Positions 52,482 through 62,260 of a stretch of DNA of 64,000 bases are shown here, piece by piece; position 1 is the first letter of the stretch, and each line of letters opens with the position of its first letter. This DNA comes from Dictyobacter alpinus (GTDB lineage: Bacteria > Chloroflexota > Ktedonobacteria > Ktedonobacterales > Ktedonobacteraceae): assembly GCF_003967575.1 (NCBI RefSeq), contig NZ_BIFT01000001.1, forward strand, positions 620,001 to 684,000, written 5' to 3'. Both the position numbers and the translations under genes were made by a program. Under the pieces are notes generated by a model, which was not told the origin of the DNA, made no database searches, and worked only from the letters and a program-made list of their open reading frames with translations.

Positions 52482-55055
52482 ATGCGTGTCGCCGTATCAT
52501 CGCGACGTAGATGGGTCAGCGTGATGGTTCTGCTGGCAATGATCGCCACAGAAGTCATCTGCTTCATCAGCAATTCCCCCACGCGTGTAGCCCACGCCGC
52601 AAGCCCCATTGCCGGACTACATATCTCTGGAAATCACATTCTTAATAGTAGCGGTCAGGTCTTTATCCCACATGGGGTGAACCGCGCTGGTACAGAGTAT
52701 ATATGTGTCAATAGTAGTAGTGTTTTTGATGGCCCAAGTGATGCCAACTCGGTCGCCGCGATTGCCAGTTGGGGCGTCACTACTGTGCGTGTCCCCTTAA
52801 ATGAAGATTGCTGGTTAGGCATCAATGGACTCCCCTCCGGTTCCTCTGCTGCCACATACCAGCAGAAGATTATCGATTATGTTAATCTGCTCAACGCCAA
52901 CAATATGGCGGCCATCCTTGATCTACACTGGGCCGCACCTGGTGGACAGCAATCCACGGGTCAGGATCTCATGCCTGATGCAGATCATGCTGGTGCCTTC
53001 TGGACTTCCGTCGCCAATACTTTTAAAAACAACTCGTCCGTGATCTTTGACCTTTACAATGAGCCGCATCCTTCAAGCTGGAGTTGCTGGCTGAATGGTA
53101 GTTACGGGGCTAACCAGTCCCCTTGTGGTGATGTCGGATTCGCTGTTGCTGGCATGCAATCCATGGTCAATGCCGTACGTTCTACAGGAGCAGCGAACAT
53201 CCTGATGGCTGGTGGGCTAACCTGGTCAAATGATCTCTCCCAGTGGTTGCAGAATAAACCCAATGATCCAAAAAATAACCTGGCAGCCTCCTGGCATCTC
53301 TACAACTTCAATGGCTGTAGCAATACCGGCTGTTGGGATTCGCAAGTTGCGCCAGTTGCTGCACAGGTGCCGGTGATTACCGGTGAACTGGGTGAGAATG
53401 ACTGTGGTTCTAACTTTGTCACCTCGGCCATGAACTGGGATGATCAACATGATGTTGGCTATCTGGGCTGGGCCTGGAATCCTTATGATTGTGGTGGATT
53501 CCCAGCATTGATCACCAACTATGATGGTACGCCCACCGCCTTTGGACAGGGCATTAAAAACCACCTGCTTTCCCTGGCTCCTCCACCTCCACCTCTTACT
53601 CCTGATGCGAGTGGAGCAATTAATATCAATACCGGTGGCAGCGCGACGACCGGCTTCTACGCCGATGGCGACTATAGTGGTGGTCAGACGGCTTCCACAA
53701 CCAATGCCATTGACACCAGTGCCGTGACCAAACCTGCTCCCCAGGCGGTCTATCAGAGCGAACGTTATGGTAATTTTACCTATAACGTTGGTAACCTGAC
53801 AGCTAATGCGGCCTATACCGTGCGTCTGCACTTCGCGGAGGTGTATTTCACCTCGGCGGGACAGCGTTCCTTTAATGTCAGCATCAATGGAAACCAGGTC
53901 ATCAGCAATTTCGATATCTTTGCATCGGCCGGTGGAGCCAATAAAGCCATCGTTAAACAGTTCAATGCCAGCGCCGATGCCAGTGGTACGGTCAAACTCC
54001 AGTTCACTTCGGTCGTCAACAATGCCAAGATTGATGGTATTGAGGTCACACCGGCCGGTTCATCCACGCCAACACCGACCCCGACACCTTCAACTACGCC
54101 AACTCCAACTCCAACACCTTCAACCACGCCAACACCGACTCCAACGCCCACTCCGGGTGGATCGGTCGCGATCAACTCAGGTGGAAGTGCGGTTGGCAGC
54201 TTTGTCGCCGATACAGATGTGAGCGGTGGAACCACTGTCGCGACCACTAATACTATCGACACCAGTGCTGTAACCAATCCTGCTCCTCAAGGGGTCTACC
54301 AGACCGAACGCTACGGCAACTTTACCTATACCATTCCCAATCTGACAGCTAATGCAGCCTATACCGTGCGCCTGCACTTCGCGGAGGTCTATTTCACCTC
54401 AGCGGGACAGCGCTCCTTCAATGTCAGTATCAATGGAAACCAGGTGCTCAGTAACTTTGATCTCTATGCGGCGGCTGGAGGACAGAACAAAGCGCTTATT
54501 GAACAGTTCAATAGCAGGGCCGATGCCAGTGGCACGGTCACAATCCAGTTCACGTCCGTCGTCAACAATGCCAAGATTGATGGTATTGAGATCAACCCTA
54601 ATACCTCGGGTACGGTTGCGATCAATGCTGGCGGCAACGCCATTGGTAACTTTAGTTCCGATGGTGGAGTCAGTGGTGGGACCACCGTCTCGACTGTCAA
54701 TACCATCGACACCAGCGCCGTAACCAATCCTGCTCCTCAAGGAGTCTACCAGAGCGAGCGCTATGGCAACTTTACCTATACCATTCCCAATCTGACGGCT
54801 AAGGCAGCCTATACCGTGCGCCTGCACTTTGCGGAGGTCTATTTCACCTCGGCGGGACAGCGCTCCTTCAACGTTAGTATCAATGGAACCCAGGCTCTCA
54901 GTAACTTCGACATCTTTGCGGCTGCCGGAGGACAGAACAAAGCCATCGTCAAACAGTCCACCACTAATGCCGATACCAATGGCACGGTTACGATCCAGTT
55001 CACCTCGGTCGTCAACAATGCCAAGATCTGTGGCATTGAGGTCATTCCACAATAG
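52482..55055 (+). CDS. secreted GH5 glycoside hydrolase with three malectin-like modules
   Basis: 857-residue secreted enzyme. Signal peptide (residues 1-40), then a GH5 catalytic domain (about 40-365) with acid/base Glu in DLYNEPHP and nucleophile Glu in VITGELGEND; LDLHWAAPGG is the usual preceding strand. Three malectin-like carbohydrate-binding modules follow (about 379-526, 560-705 and 710-857), each with TxxAPQxVYQxERYGNFTY and RLHFAEVYFTSAGQRSFNV. A Thr/Pro linker separates module 1 from 2. A cellulase or beta-mannanase activity is likely; substrate not proven. Ribosome site AAGGAG. Long leader of about 350 bases. Confidence 0.9.
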   Translation: MRVAVSSRRRWVSVMVLLAMIATEVICFISNSPTRVAHAASPIAGLHISGNHILNSSGQVFIPHGVNRAGTEYICVNSSSVFDGPSDANSVAAIASWGVTTVRVPLNEDCWLGINGLPSGSSAATYQQKIIDYVNLLNANNMAAILDLHWAAPGGQQSTGQDLMPDADHAGAFWTSVANTFKNNSSVIFDLYNEPHPSSWSCWLNGSYGANQSPCGDVGFAVAGMQSMVNAVRSTGAANILMAGGLTWSNDLSQWLQNKPNDPKNNLAASWHLYNFNGCSNTGCWDSQVAPVAAQVPVITGELGENDCGSNFVTSAMNWDDQHDVGYLGWAWNPYDCGGFPALITNYDGTPTAFGQGIKNHLLSLAPPPPPLTPDASGAININTGGSATTGFYADGDYSGGQTASTTNAIDTSAVTKPAPQAVYQSERYGNFTYNVGNLTANAAYTVRLHFAEVYFTSAGQRSFNVSINGNQVISNFDIFASAGGANKAIVKQFNASADASGTVKLQFTSVVNNAKIDGIEVTPAGSSTPTPTPTPSTTPTPTPTPSTTPTPTPTPTPGGSVAINSGGSAVGSFVADTDVSGGTTVATTNTIDTSAVTNPAPQGVYQTERYGNFTYTIPNLTANAAYTVRLHFAEVYFTSAGQRSFNVSINGNQVLSNFDLYAAAGGQNKALIEQFNSRADASGTVTIQFTSVVNNAKIDGIEINPNTSGTVAINAGGNAIGNFSSDGGVSGGTTVSTVNTIDTSAVTNPAPQGVYQSERYGNFTYTIPNLTAKAAYTVRLHFAEVYFTSAGQRSFNVSINGTQALSNFDIFAAAGGQNKAIVKQSTTNADTNGTVTIQFTSVVNNAKICGIEVIPQ
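53616..55055 (+). repeat. three internal malectin-like module repeats
   Basis: Repeat units of about 440 bases at 53616-54060, 54160-54600 and 54606-55055. Modules 2 and 3 are also close at the DNA level (long identical stretches around GCGGGACAGCGCTCCTTCAA), indicating fairly recent duplication. The Asp of NNAKIDGIEV is Cys in the third module. Confidence 0.8.
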
Positions 55056-55111
55056 GAGCAAAACCGTCTTTCTGCCCGGAATGGGTAGGCAGACAGTAAC
55101 ACAACTTATCA

Positions 55112-55140
55112 GGTAGGTCCAGGGGTATCCTGGACCTACC
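55112..55140 (+). terminator. stem-loop after the GH5 gene
   Basis: Twelve-base perfect arms (GGTAGGTCCAGG) around GGTAT, 57 bases past the stop codon; only TTG follows, so T tract is poor. Confidence 0.65.
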
Positions 55141-55278
55141 TTGCGCTATTATAATCTGAAAGAATACTGGGTATCTACTGTTTTGCCCGATATCTATTAT
55201 AATTATATTCAGAAAATAACCTCAAGAGAAAAAAAGATTTTGCAGATAAAGTAAAGTGGGGCCTGAAAGGATCTCTCT

Positions 55279-56391
55279 ATGGCTAAAAAAATCAATATCC
55301 AGGATGTCGCACGTCTGGCCAACGTTTCAACTGGTACTGTTTCACGGGTCATGAATAATAAACCAGATGTTAATCCCGAGACACGCGAACGCATTCTACG
55401 TATCGTCGCGGAACAGGGATATGTCCCCAGCGTTACAGCGACCGGACTTGCAGTTGGTCATAATCATTTAATCAGTGTCCTTGTACCAGCGCTGACATGG
55501 CCATTGATCCCTGAGATGATGCTGAAGATAGCTGAAATTGTTGAAGACTCCCCCTATGAAATTGTTCTGTATAGTATCAGTAGCTCAAACCACTTGAGCG
55601 ATTGTGGTAAGGTGATTGATCGTATTCTGGCCACAAGGTTAACTGCAGGACTCCTGGCCATCTTTCCTGGTCAATCAGCTCAGCATCTCACGCAACTTCA
55701 GCGACAAGGTTTTCCAGTGGTCCTGATCGATGACCAGAATCCTCCTGTTGAAGGTATTCCCTGGATTGGCGCAGATAATCATGGGGGATCATACAAGGCC
55801 ACGCACTATCTTATCGCGCTCGGACATCGGCGCATTGCCTACATTCAGGGTCCGATGAAGTACAAGGTCTCGCGTGACCGCTATCAAGGCTATAAAGATG
55901 CTCTGCAGGACGCTGGTGTGCCGCTCGATCCCGCACTTGTGCAGGAAGGGGATTTTATGCCAACCGGTGGACTTCACTGTGCCCGAGAGTTTCTAGCGCG
56001 TCCAAAAGCAGAACGCCCAACGGCTATTTTTGCAGCCAGCGATCTCATGGCCTATGGTGTGATGTCGGCCGCAGAGGAGTTCAATTTAAGTATTCCCAAG
56101 GATCTATCGTTGATTGGTTTTGATGATAATCCCTCTTCCTCACATATGCGACCAGCACTTACAACCGTACAGCAACCCTGCACAGCGATGGGTCAACAAG
56201 CGATAGAATTGCTGCTCCAACTGATAAAACAGTCCCGTATGGATCACCACCAGGCATATGAGATTGAAAAGCAGATTTTATTAGAAGATACCCCACGGAT
56301 CCAGTTCCCAACCAGTCTGGTGCTTCGTGATACCTGTAAAAAACTTCCCAAACGTGTAGCTCATGTTACACCTATCATTGCAAAAACATAA
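55279..56391 (+). CDS. LacI-family transcriptional regulator (first copy)
   Basis: 370-residue repressor. HTH IQDVARLANVSTGTVSRVMNN and hinge region, then the periplasmic-binding-like ligand domain (LISVLVPALTWPLIPEMMLK..., FAASDLMAYGVMSAAEEFN...). It lies immediately downstream of the GH5 gene and could bind the two GTAAACGGTTAC operators upstream of it, using a cello- or xylo-oligosaccharide. Ribosome site AAAGGA. Ends with a terminator at 56441-56470. Confidence 0.93.
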   Translation: MAKKINIQDVARLANVSTGTVSRVMNNKPDVNPETRERILRIVAEQGYVPSVTATGLAVGHNHLISVLVPALTWPLIPEMMLKIAEIVEDSPYEIVLYSISSSNHLSDCGKVIDRILATRLTAGLLAIFPGQSAQHLTQLQRQGFPVVLIDDQNPPVEGIPWIGADNHGGSYKATHYLIALGHRRIAYIQGPMKYKVSRDRYQGYKDALQDAGVPLDPALVQEGDFMPTGGLHCAREFLARPKAERPTAIFAASDLMAYGVMSAAEEFNLSIPKDLSLIGFDDNPSSSHMRPALTTVQQPCTAMGQQAIELLLQLIKQSRMDHHQAYEIEKQILLEDTPRIQFPTSLVLRDTCKKLPKRVAHVTPIIAKT

Positions 56392-56440
56392 AATCTGTGG
56401 TGATAGGCTATGGCCATTTGTTTCTATATCTATACAGGAA

Positions 56441-56470
56441 GAGGAACCCTCTGTTAGAAGAGAGTTCCTC
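56441..56470. terminator. stem-loop between LacI and GH74-like genes
   Basis: GAGGAAC...CTCT pairs with AGAG...GTTCCTC, between two convergent genes. Confidence 0.65.
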
Positions 56471-56546
56471 CACTTGTGACCTGATAAACCAGGGAAGCGA
56501 GCAAAGATGGTGATTATAACATCTCAGGAGACGTTAATCGTAAACG

Positions 56547-58775
56547 CTATTTTTTGCCCGTGGTTACAGGTGCATCACCGTACACAAAACCATTGCCGCT
56601 AAAGCCAATATAGACACGCCCCGGAACGTTCATATCGCCATTCACCACATTAACATTATCATAGATGCCCAGGGGAGCGGTCGAGACCAGATCCCAGGTG
56701 GCACCTTTGTTGCTTGAACGCCAGATGCCCCACTGATTATTAATCTTGGCATTGGCATAGACGGTTGGATAAGATGATCCAGGCAAGGGTGCACCAAAGC
56801 CAAAGGAGTGGGATTCCTGTACCGCACTGATTTTTGTCCAGGTATTACCTTTATTTTCGGTATAGGAGAGACCTCCCTGTGCAGTACTGGACCAGACACT
56901 ACCGGCATGACCGGGAACCGCATGGATCTGGCTGAAAACCCAGCCATCACTACCACCTACTGGAGTATTAGGGGCCTTTTCCCAGGTCTGACCATTATTA
57001 CTTGAACGATAGAAGGTTCCAGTAGAACTATAAATGTAAAAGGTTCCATCTACCTTATCGGATGCCAGTAATTTTAGCTGACTGAGATAATACTGAGGAT
57101 GTAACCCCGTTACGCCTTTGAATGAGGTCAGCTCATGCCAGCTAGCACCACGATCGGTCGAGACATAGGGGCTGCGACCATAGGTTGGCAGCCAGACAAT
57201 ATTATTGGTATTCGTAGCTGAGACTGCAATGTTTCCAGCAAAGCGATCGTTAGCAGTACCAGGCGCCTTGAAGGGAACCCAGGTCTTGCCACCATCGGTC
57301 GAATAGCCGCTATAATCCGGGTTCAGGAAACGATGGTCAGAGATCGTCGCCACCAGGAACTGCGGATTTTTACCGCTATAGTCCAATGTCCACCCACTGG
57401 AAAACTTATCGTTCATCAATTCTTTCTGGGGATATTGATCAGGATTGGTATGGTAGAAGCCCTGTCGATCCCAGTTAGTATTGACGGGTTTACCCCCCGG
57501 AGGAGCAACAAGGTCGGTTGAGACCATCTCTTCAATGCCCTGGCTCACAAAGTTCCAGGTAATCTTCGAGCTGCTGAGACCATCGGCACGCCAGACGCCA
57601 ACACCTTGGCCAAACCAGAGACGATCACGAACCTGTGGATCAAAGATAATATTGCCCACGCTTAACCAGTTGTGTTCATCGCTATTTGTCACCCAGGGAA
57701 TACCAGCCGAAGTCAGAGCTGAATCAATGGCATCCCAGCTGGTTCCTCCATTCGTGGTACGCCAGAGATGTCCTCCGCTAACCGGACTTGTACCCACAAT
57801 GATGCGTTTAGGATTGAAAGGATCGACGCTTACCGTCAGGTAGTTCGGATTACCACTCGGGCTAACGTCCTTCCAGGTATTTGATGAAGGAGTATAGCGT
57901 TGTAGATGGCCATTGGTGATCGAGAAGTAGGCATTACCATCACCACCAACATCGGCGGCCTCAATATCGCTCGTGGTAGGATAGATATTGCTCCAGGTGT
58001 TACCACCATCTTTGGACTTATAGATACCAGATCCGGCAACACCAGCGTAAATGATATTTGTCTTACCATTGGTGGTACCACTGGTTGGATCAAAGACCAC
58101 AAATTTAATGCCAGCAGGCGCGTTGTCGCCTTGCTTATACACAACAGGAACCTGGTTGCTCGCGATCTGAGACCAGGTCTTGCCACCATCGGTGGTACGC
58201 CAGAGCCCCATGTTACGTGATCCAAAGTAAACAACATTCTCATTATGGGGATCGATCGCCAGACGCTCACTCTCCTGCCGATTATCCGAGTTGCCAGAGA
58301 TCTTCCAACGCTGGCCATTATCGGTCCAGGTTCGGCCCTGATCGGTGCTCTTAAGGATACGACCAGCCGGAGTATCCGTCGCGAAATTATACGTAATACC
58401 AACAGCCGCATAAACGAGCTTGTTATTGGTCTTACTTACCGCAACACTCTCCACATCATAGTCGGAGGGATTGGGCTTGGGCACCGAACTTGTCGTAAGC
58501 AGTTGAGTCCATGTCTGGGTTTTCTGATCCCATCGATATAAACCACCAACATCAGCACGACCGTATATGAGTCCAGGGGTTGTAGGTTGCGCGACAATAC
58601 CAGTGATCCAACCGCCACCACCAATTTTGAGCTGCTTCCACTTATAACTTCCTGCCACATTGGCAGCCTGTGCATTCTGAGTAGGAAGCTTAACCACAAA
58701 GAGCAAAGTACCTACAATCAGCAGTAGAGCTATAATTATACCTGAAATCTGGATTTTTGCACGTTTACTGTGCAT
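56547..58775 (-). CDS. secreted GH74-like (xyloglucanase/BNR-repeat) glycosidase
   Basis: 742 residues. Signal anchor (ISGIIIALLLIVGTLLFVVK) then two seven-bladed beta-propellers built of BNR/Asp-box motifs (STDQGRTW, TTDGGKTW, SKDGGNTW, TTNGGTSW, STDRGASW, SSNNGQTW). IYGRADVGGLYRWD matches the first catalytic Asp region of GH74 xyloglucanases. The second catalytic Asp (usually GDxxGF) is not in that form; TISDHRF stands there. ATG 58775 with AGGGAG 9 bases upstream. Opposite strand to the neighbouring LacI genes. Confidence 0.85.
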   Translation of the reverse strand: MHSKRAKIQISGIIIALLLIVGTLLFVVKLPTQNAQAANVAGSYKWKQLKIGGGGWITGIVAQPTTPGLIYGRADVGGLYRWDQKTQTWTQLLTTSSVPKPNPSDYDVESVAVSKTNNKLVYAAVGITYNFATDTPAGRILKSTDQGRTWTDNGQRWKISGNSDNRQESERLAIDPHNENVVYFGSRNMGLWRTTDGGKTWSQIASNQVPVVYKQGDNAPAGIKFVVFDPTSGTTNGKTNIIYAGVAGSGIYKSKDGGNTWSNIYPTTSDIEAADVGGDGNAYFSITNGHLQRYTPSSNTWKDVSPSGNPNYLTVSVDPFNPKRIIVGTSPVSGGHLWRTTNGGTSWDAIDSALTSAGIPWVTNSDEHNWLSVGNIIFDPQVRDRLWFGQGVGVWRADGLSSSKITWNFVSQGIEEMVSTDLVAPPGGKPVNTNWDRQGFYHTNPDQYPQKELMNDKFSSGWTLDYSGKNPQFLVATISDHRFLNPDYSGYSTDGGKTWVPFKAPGTANDRFAGNIAVSATNTNNIVWLPTYGRSPYVSTDRGASWHELTSFKGVTGLHPQYYLSQLKLLASDKVDGTFYIYSSTGTFYRSSNNGQTWEKAPNTPVGGSDGWVFSQIHAVPGHAGSVWSSTAQGGLSYTENKGNTWTKISAVQESHSFGFGAPLPGSSYPTVYANAKINNQWGIWRSSNKGATWDLVSTAPLGIYDNVNVVNGDMNVPGRVYIGFSGNGFVYGDAPVTTGKK

Positions 58776-59563
58776 ACTTAAATTCTCCCTAATATGATAC
58801 AGATGCAATTCAATTGAAATCGCACCTCACTACATTAATCAACAATCAAAAGATGATAAACGTTGTATGCTGCGCGCATATAAAATTCCTGTTTTGCATT
58901 TACCTCCTGACTATAAATAACCAGATAGTACAACAGTATAGGAACAGAAACTGCCTTCTTTCTGGATATATTAATTTTTTATGGAGAAAAAAGATTGCTC
59001 TGACATAAGGAAAGAAAAGATATAAATCGTTTCTCCTACTTATGTTAATATAAATATATAGAAGTCAGATTTTGCTGTCAACCATTATAGGATATTTGGT
59101 GCAAATTACGTTAGTTCATTCAAATAATTTTACACAAAATTCCGCAAAAAAGAAGTCGTAAGATGGCTTCTCAAGCTGAAATTCGACTTCTTATTGCAAC
59201 AATCGAGCTCGAAAATTAAGCATCCTAAAGAAGAAGAGTTAAATGTGATACTTATGTTAATATAAATCCCGAGGTTCCCTACCGATCTTACTAAATGCAT
59301 CGTTAAAGAAAAGAGCGAGAGAAAACAACAAGGCGCATATGACACCAATTCTTTACCGATAAATTTCCGATAATAACAGTAAGAAGATATCTCATATTTT
59401 TCGGCTATTCCATCAGAGATACAGGTAGATAGAGATTAGATACAGGAAATCATACTGCATGTGTATGATTTCTTTTTTCTATAGCCGATACCTCTTGACA
59501 AACGGATATTTTACGGGAATAATTAATATTATTCCGATAAAAGAGGCTGGGTGTTCTGCAATA
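58776..59563. other. AT-rich divergent intergenic region with direct repeat
   Basis: Between the GH74-like gene and the second LacI gene. A 19-base perfect direct repeat TACTTATGTTAATATAAAT is at 59037-59055 and 59249-59267. An AGAAGTCG/CGACTTCT stem flanks 59151-59194 and AAATCATAC/GTATGATTT occurs at 59447-59471. No coding frame was accepted. Confidence 0.5.
59495..59535 (+). promoter_or_regulatory. promoter of the second LacI gene with symmetric operator over the -10
   Basis: TTGACA (59495-59500), 17-base spacer, AATAAT (59518-59523). GGAATAAT and ATTATTCC (59516-59535) form a palindrome around the -10, as expected for an autoregulated LacI gene. Confidence 0.65.
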
Positions 59564-60601
59564 ATGAAACAACCTTTATCTAAGCGTAGTACTATTTCAG
59601 AAATTGCTGCAAAAGCAGGAGTTTCCATTCCTACTGTATCGCGTGTCTTACATCATCGACCGGATGTGGCACCCGAAACTCGCAAACGTGTAGAACAGTT
59701 ACTGGAAGCCAATGGATTTATCCAGAGCCGCGCACAGAATCTTTTACGGAAGGAGCGTAGCGGCATTATCGACATAGTCGTTCCAGGACTAGATAGCATG
59801 TATATATTCGAAATCGCTCGTGGGGTAGAGGAGGTACTCGCACGAACAGGACTTCGTTTAGCCATTTCATCAACCCATCATTCTTTGCAGACTGAGCATC
59901 AGTTGCTTAATAAAATCCAGGATGGTTCATCTGATGGTGCGATTCTGGTACTCGCACACGGCGCACCACCACACTTCGATCCATTGCGTCATAGTAATGT
60001 TCCTTTCGTTGTGGTCGACCATGGAGGTGAATTGGGACCTGATATACCTTCTGTAGGAGCTACCAACTGGCTCGGGGGACGTACAGCTACAGAATACCTG
60101 ATTTCACTCGGCCATCGTCGGATCGCTATGATTGCTGGTCCTTCTACTCTTCGCTGTAGTCAGGATCGTATTGCTGGCTATCGCTTAGCACTAGAAAATG
60201 TCGGGGTACAAGTAAATCCAGTCCTTATTCGTCCTGGGACATTCACTCCAGAAAGTGGCTATGAACAGACCTGCGCGCTACTGGATTTGCCAGAACCTCC
60301 AACAGCTATTTTTGCGGGCAGTGACGAACAGGCCATCGGTGTTTACCATGCGCTGGGCGCACGTGGTCTGCGCATCCCTGATGATATTAGTATTGTTGGC
60401 TTTGATGATGTCTCAGCCGCGTCTATAGTTACTCCCAGGCTAACAACGGTGCGCCAACCACTGATGGAGATGGGACGAGTTGCGACCACTATGCTATTAC
60501 GCCTGGTCGAGGAAGAACCGCTCGATAGCATACGTGTTGAGCTAACAACGAACCTTGTTGTGCGCGATTCATGCAGGCATTTAGACGCTATAGAAAGATA
60601 G
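59564..60601 (+). CDS. LacI-family transcriptional regulator (second copy)
   Basis: 345-residue regulator. HTH STISEIAAKAGVSIPTVSRVLHHRPDV followed by the sugar-binding domain (GIIDIVVPGLDSMYIFEIAR..., FAGSDEQAIGVYHALGARGL...). ATG 59564 has no convincing ribosome site nearby. It is upstream of the ABC sugar transporter genes and probably regulates them, with a different operator from that of the first LacI. Confidence 0.92.
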   Translation: MKQPLSKRSTISEIAAKAGVSIPTVSRVLHHRPDVAPETRKRVEQLLEANGFIQSRAQNLLRKERSGIIDIVVPGLDSMYIFEIARGVEEVLARTGLRLAISSTHHSLQTEHQLLNKIQDGSSDGAILVLAHGAPPHFDPLRHSNVPFVVVDHGGELGPDIPSVGATNWLGGRTATEYLISLGHRRIAMIAGPSTLRCSQDRIAGYRLALENVGVQVNPVLIRPGTFTPESGYEQTCALLDLPEPPTAIFAGSDEQAIGVYHALGARGLRIPDDISIVGFDDVSAASIVTPRLTTVRQPLMEMGRVATTMLLRLVEEEPLDSIRVELTTNLVVRDSCRHLDAIER

Positions 60602-60804
60602 CAACACATTTTTCATCTATACATCTATCGTAGAAAGGAGCACCAGGAGCATTTTCCAAAACGCACAGTTGAAGAGCAATGAGGGCTCTTTGTAAGAGTA
60701 GTGACGAGGAATAATGGATATATTCTTGATTTGATATTATTTGATTATAAATACCAGGCATGCTATCCAGGTCTGGTAGGCAGAGATGCCGGAGAAGCAG
60801 AGCA

Positions 60805-62142
60805 ATGCAAACAAAGATATCACGTCGCACTTTCCTGGAGGTTACGGGTGGGGCTGCGCTGGCCACGTCGCTGGCAGGATGCTTTGGCGTTGGTAGTAAC
60901 CAATCGACAACTCCGAGCGGCAGTGGTAGTACCAGCAATATTACAGTCTGGGACATTCGTACCGGTAGTGAGCAAAAGGTCGTCCAAACCATTACCAATA
61001 AATTCAACACCTCACACTCCAAAATTCGAGCCACACTTAATTTCTTCCAAAATGATCCATACAAACAGAAACTCCAGGTCGCCATGGGCGCACATAATCC
61101 ACCGGATATCTTCTTCGGCTGGGGCGGTGGCATCCTCAAAAGCTATATTGATGCCAACGATGTGTATGATATGACCAACGATTTCAATGCCGATCCTGCC
61201 TGGAAGAACCGCATTATCCCTTCAGTCCTCTCAGGCGCTACCTTCAACGGCAAGCTCTATGGTGTTCCCACCAGTGGCGTACAGCCAGTATTGTTCTTTT
61301 ATAACAAGGACATCTTTAAACAGTACAAAATAAATGCACCTCAGAGCTGGAATGAGTTGCTGAGCGCGGTTAATACATTGAAGCAACACAATGTGATTCC
61401 CATAGCACTGGCTGGTGGTAGCAAATGGCCCTATCTGATGTATTCGGAGTACCTCACCGATCGCATCGGCGGTCCAGAGGCCTTTAATAATGTCATAGCT
61501 AATCAGGCCAATTCCTGGTCACAGGATGCGTTCATCAAAGCGAATACGGCCATCCAGCAGTTGGTAACCATGGGTGCGTTCGGTTCATCTTTCGCGTCGA
61601 CTATTGCAGATACCAATCAGGATACAGCGCTGCTCTATACAGGAAAAGCCGCCATGATGCTACAAGGGAGCTGGAACTTCCCGGTGGTACAGACAAATAG
61701 TCCTGATTTTATTAAAAGTGGAAAGCTCGGCTGGTTCCCTTTCCCATCCGTTGAAGGTGGCAAAGGCAACATCGGCAATGTTTATGGCAATCCGTGCAAC
61801 TTCTACTCGATCTCGAAGACGGCAAAATCACCACAAAACTGTATCACCTACCTTAAAGATGCAGTCCTGGCCGATGAAGAGGTCAAACAATTTATTGCCG
61901 TGGGTGATGTACCACCAATCCAGGGTATTGAATCGCAGCTGGCCAGCGCCCCCAATGGTGATTGGCTGCAATATAATTACCAGATGGTACAAAAATCACC
62001 TCATTTCCAACTATCCTGGGACCAGGCATTACTGCCCCAGCCAGCACAGGTACTGCTCACGAACCTCGATCAACTATTCTTGAAGCAGATTACCCCTCAG
62101 CAATTCTCAGACAACATGAATAAAACCTTGAGTGCTTCATAG
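60805..62142 (+). CDS. carbohydrate ABC transporter substrate-binding lipoprotein
   Basis: 445-residue extracellular solute-binding protein of the family 1 (maltose/oligosaccharide) type. Tat-like SRRTFLEVTGG followed by lipobox LAGC. Typical segments are NITVWDIRTGSEQKVV, PDIFFGWGGG and LYGVPTSGVQPVLFFYNKDIF, with WPYLMYSEYL and MLQGSWNFPVV in the C-lobe. ATG 60805 is preceded by GGAGAAG. Upstream are 200 bases with an AAGAGC/GCTCTT hairpin near 60673-60691. First of a transporter operon. Confidence 0.93.
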   Translation: MQTKISRRTFLEVTGGAALATSLAGCFGVGSNQSTTPSGSGSTSNITVWDIRTGSEQKVVQTITNKFNTSHSKIRATLNFFQNDPYKQKLQVAMGAHNPPDIFFGWGGGILKSYIDANDVYDMTNDFNADPAWKNRIIPSVLSGATFNGKLYGVPTSGVQPVLFFYNKDIFKQYKINAPQSWNELLSAVNTLKQHNVIPIALAGGSKWPYLMYSEYLTDRIGGPEAFNNVIANQANSWSQDAFIKANTAIQQLVTMGAFGSSFASTIADTNQDTALLYTGKAAMMLQGSWNFPVVQTNSPDFIKSGKLGWFPFPSVEGGKGNIGNVYGNPCNFYSISKTAKSPQNCITYLKDAVLADEEVKQFIAVGDVPPIQGIESQLASAPNGDWLQYNYQMVQKSPHFQLSWDQALLPQPAQVLLTNLDQLFLKQITPQQFSDNMNKTLSAS

Positions 62143-62198
62143 GTTAGCAGCCCCTGGCGTTTTATACGCTAAAGCGTGCTATCCCTCGCCCTTGTTTT

Positions 62199-62235
62199 GC
62201 ATTGTCACCTCTTTACCATGAATTGGTGACAATGC
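62199..62235 (+). promoter_or_regulatory. stem-loop between the solute-binding protein and permease genes
   Basis: Eleven-base perfect arms (GCATTGTCACC/GGTGACAATGC) around a 15-base loop, in the 118-base gap. No T tract follows. Such intercistronic stems commonly protect the binding-protein mRNA and lower permease expression. Confidence 0.7.
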
Positions 62236-62260
62236 GAATTCAACAGATAGGAGAGCGCTT

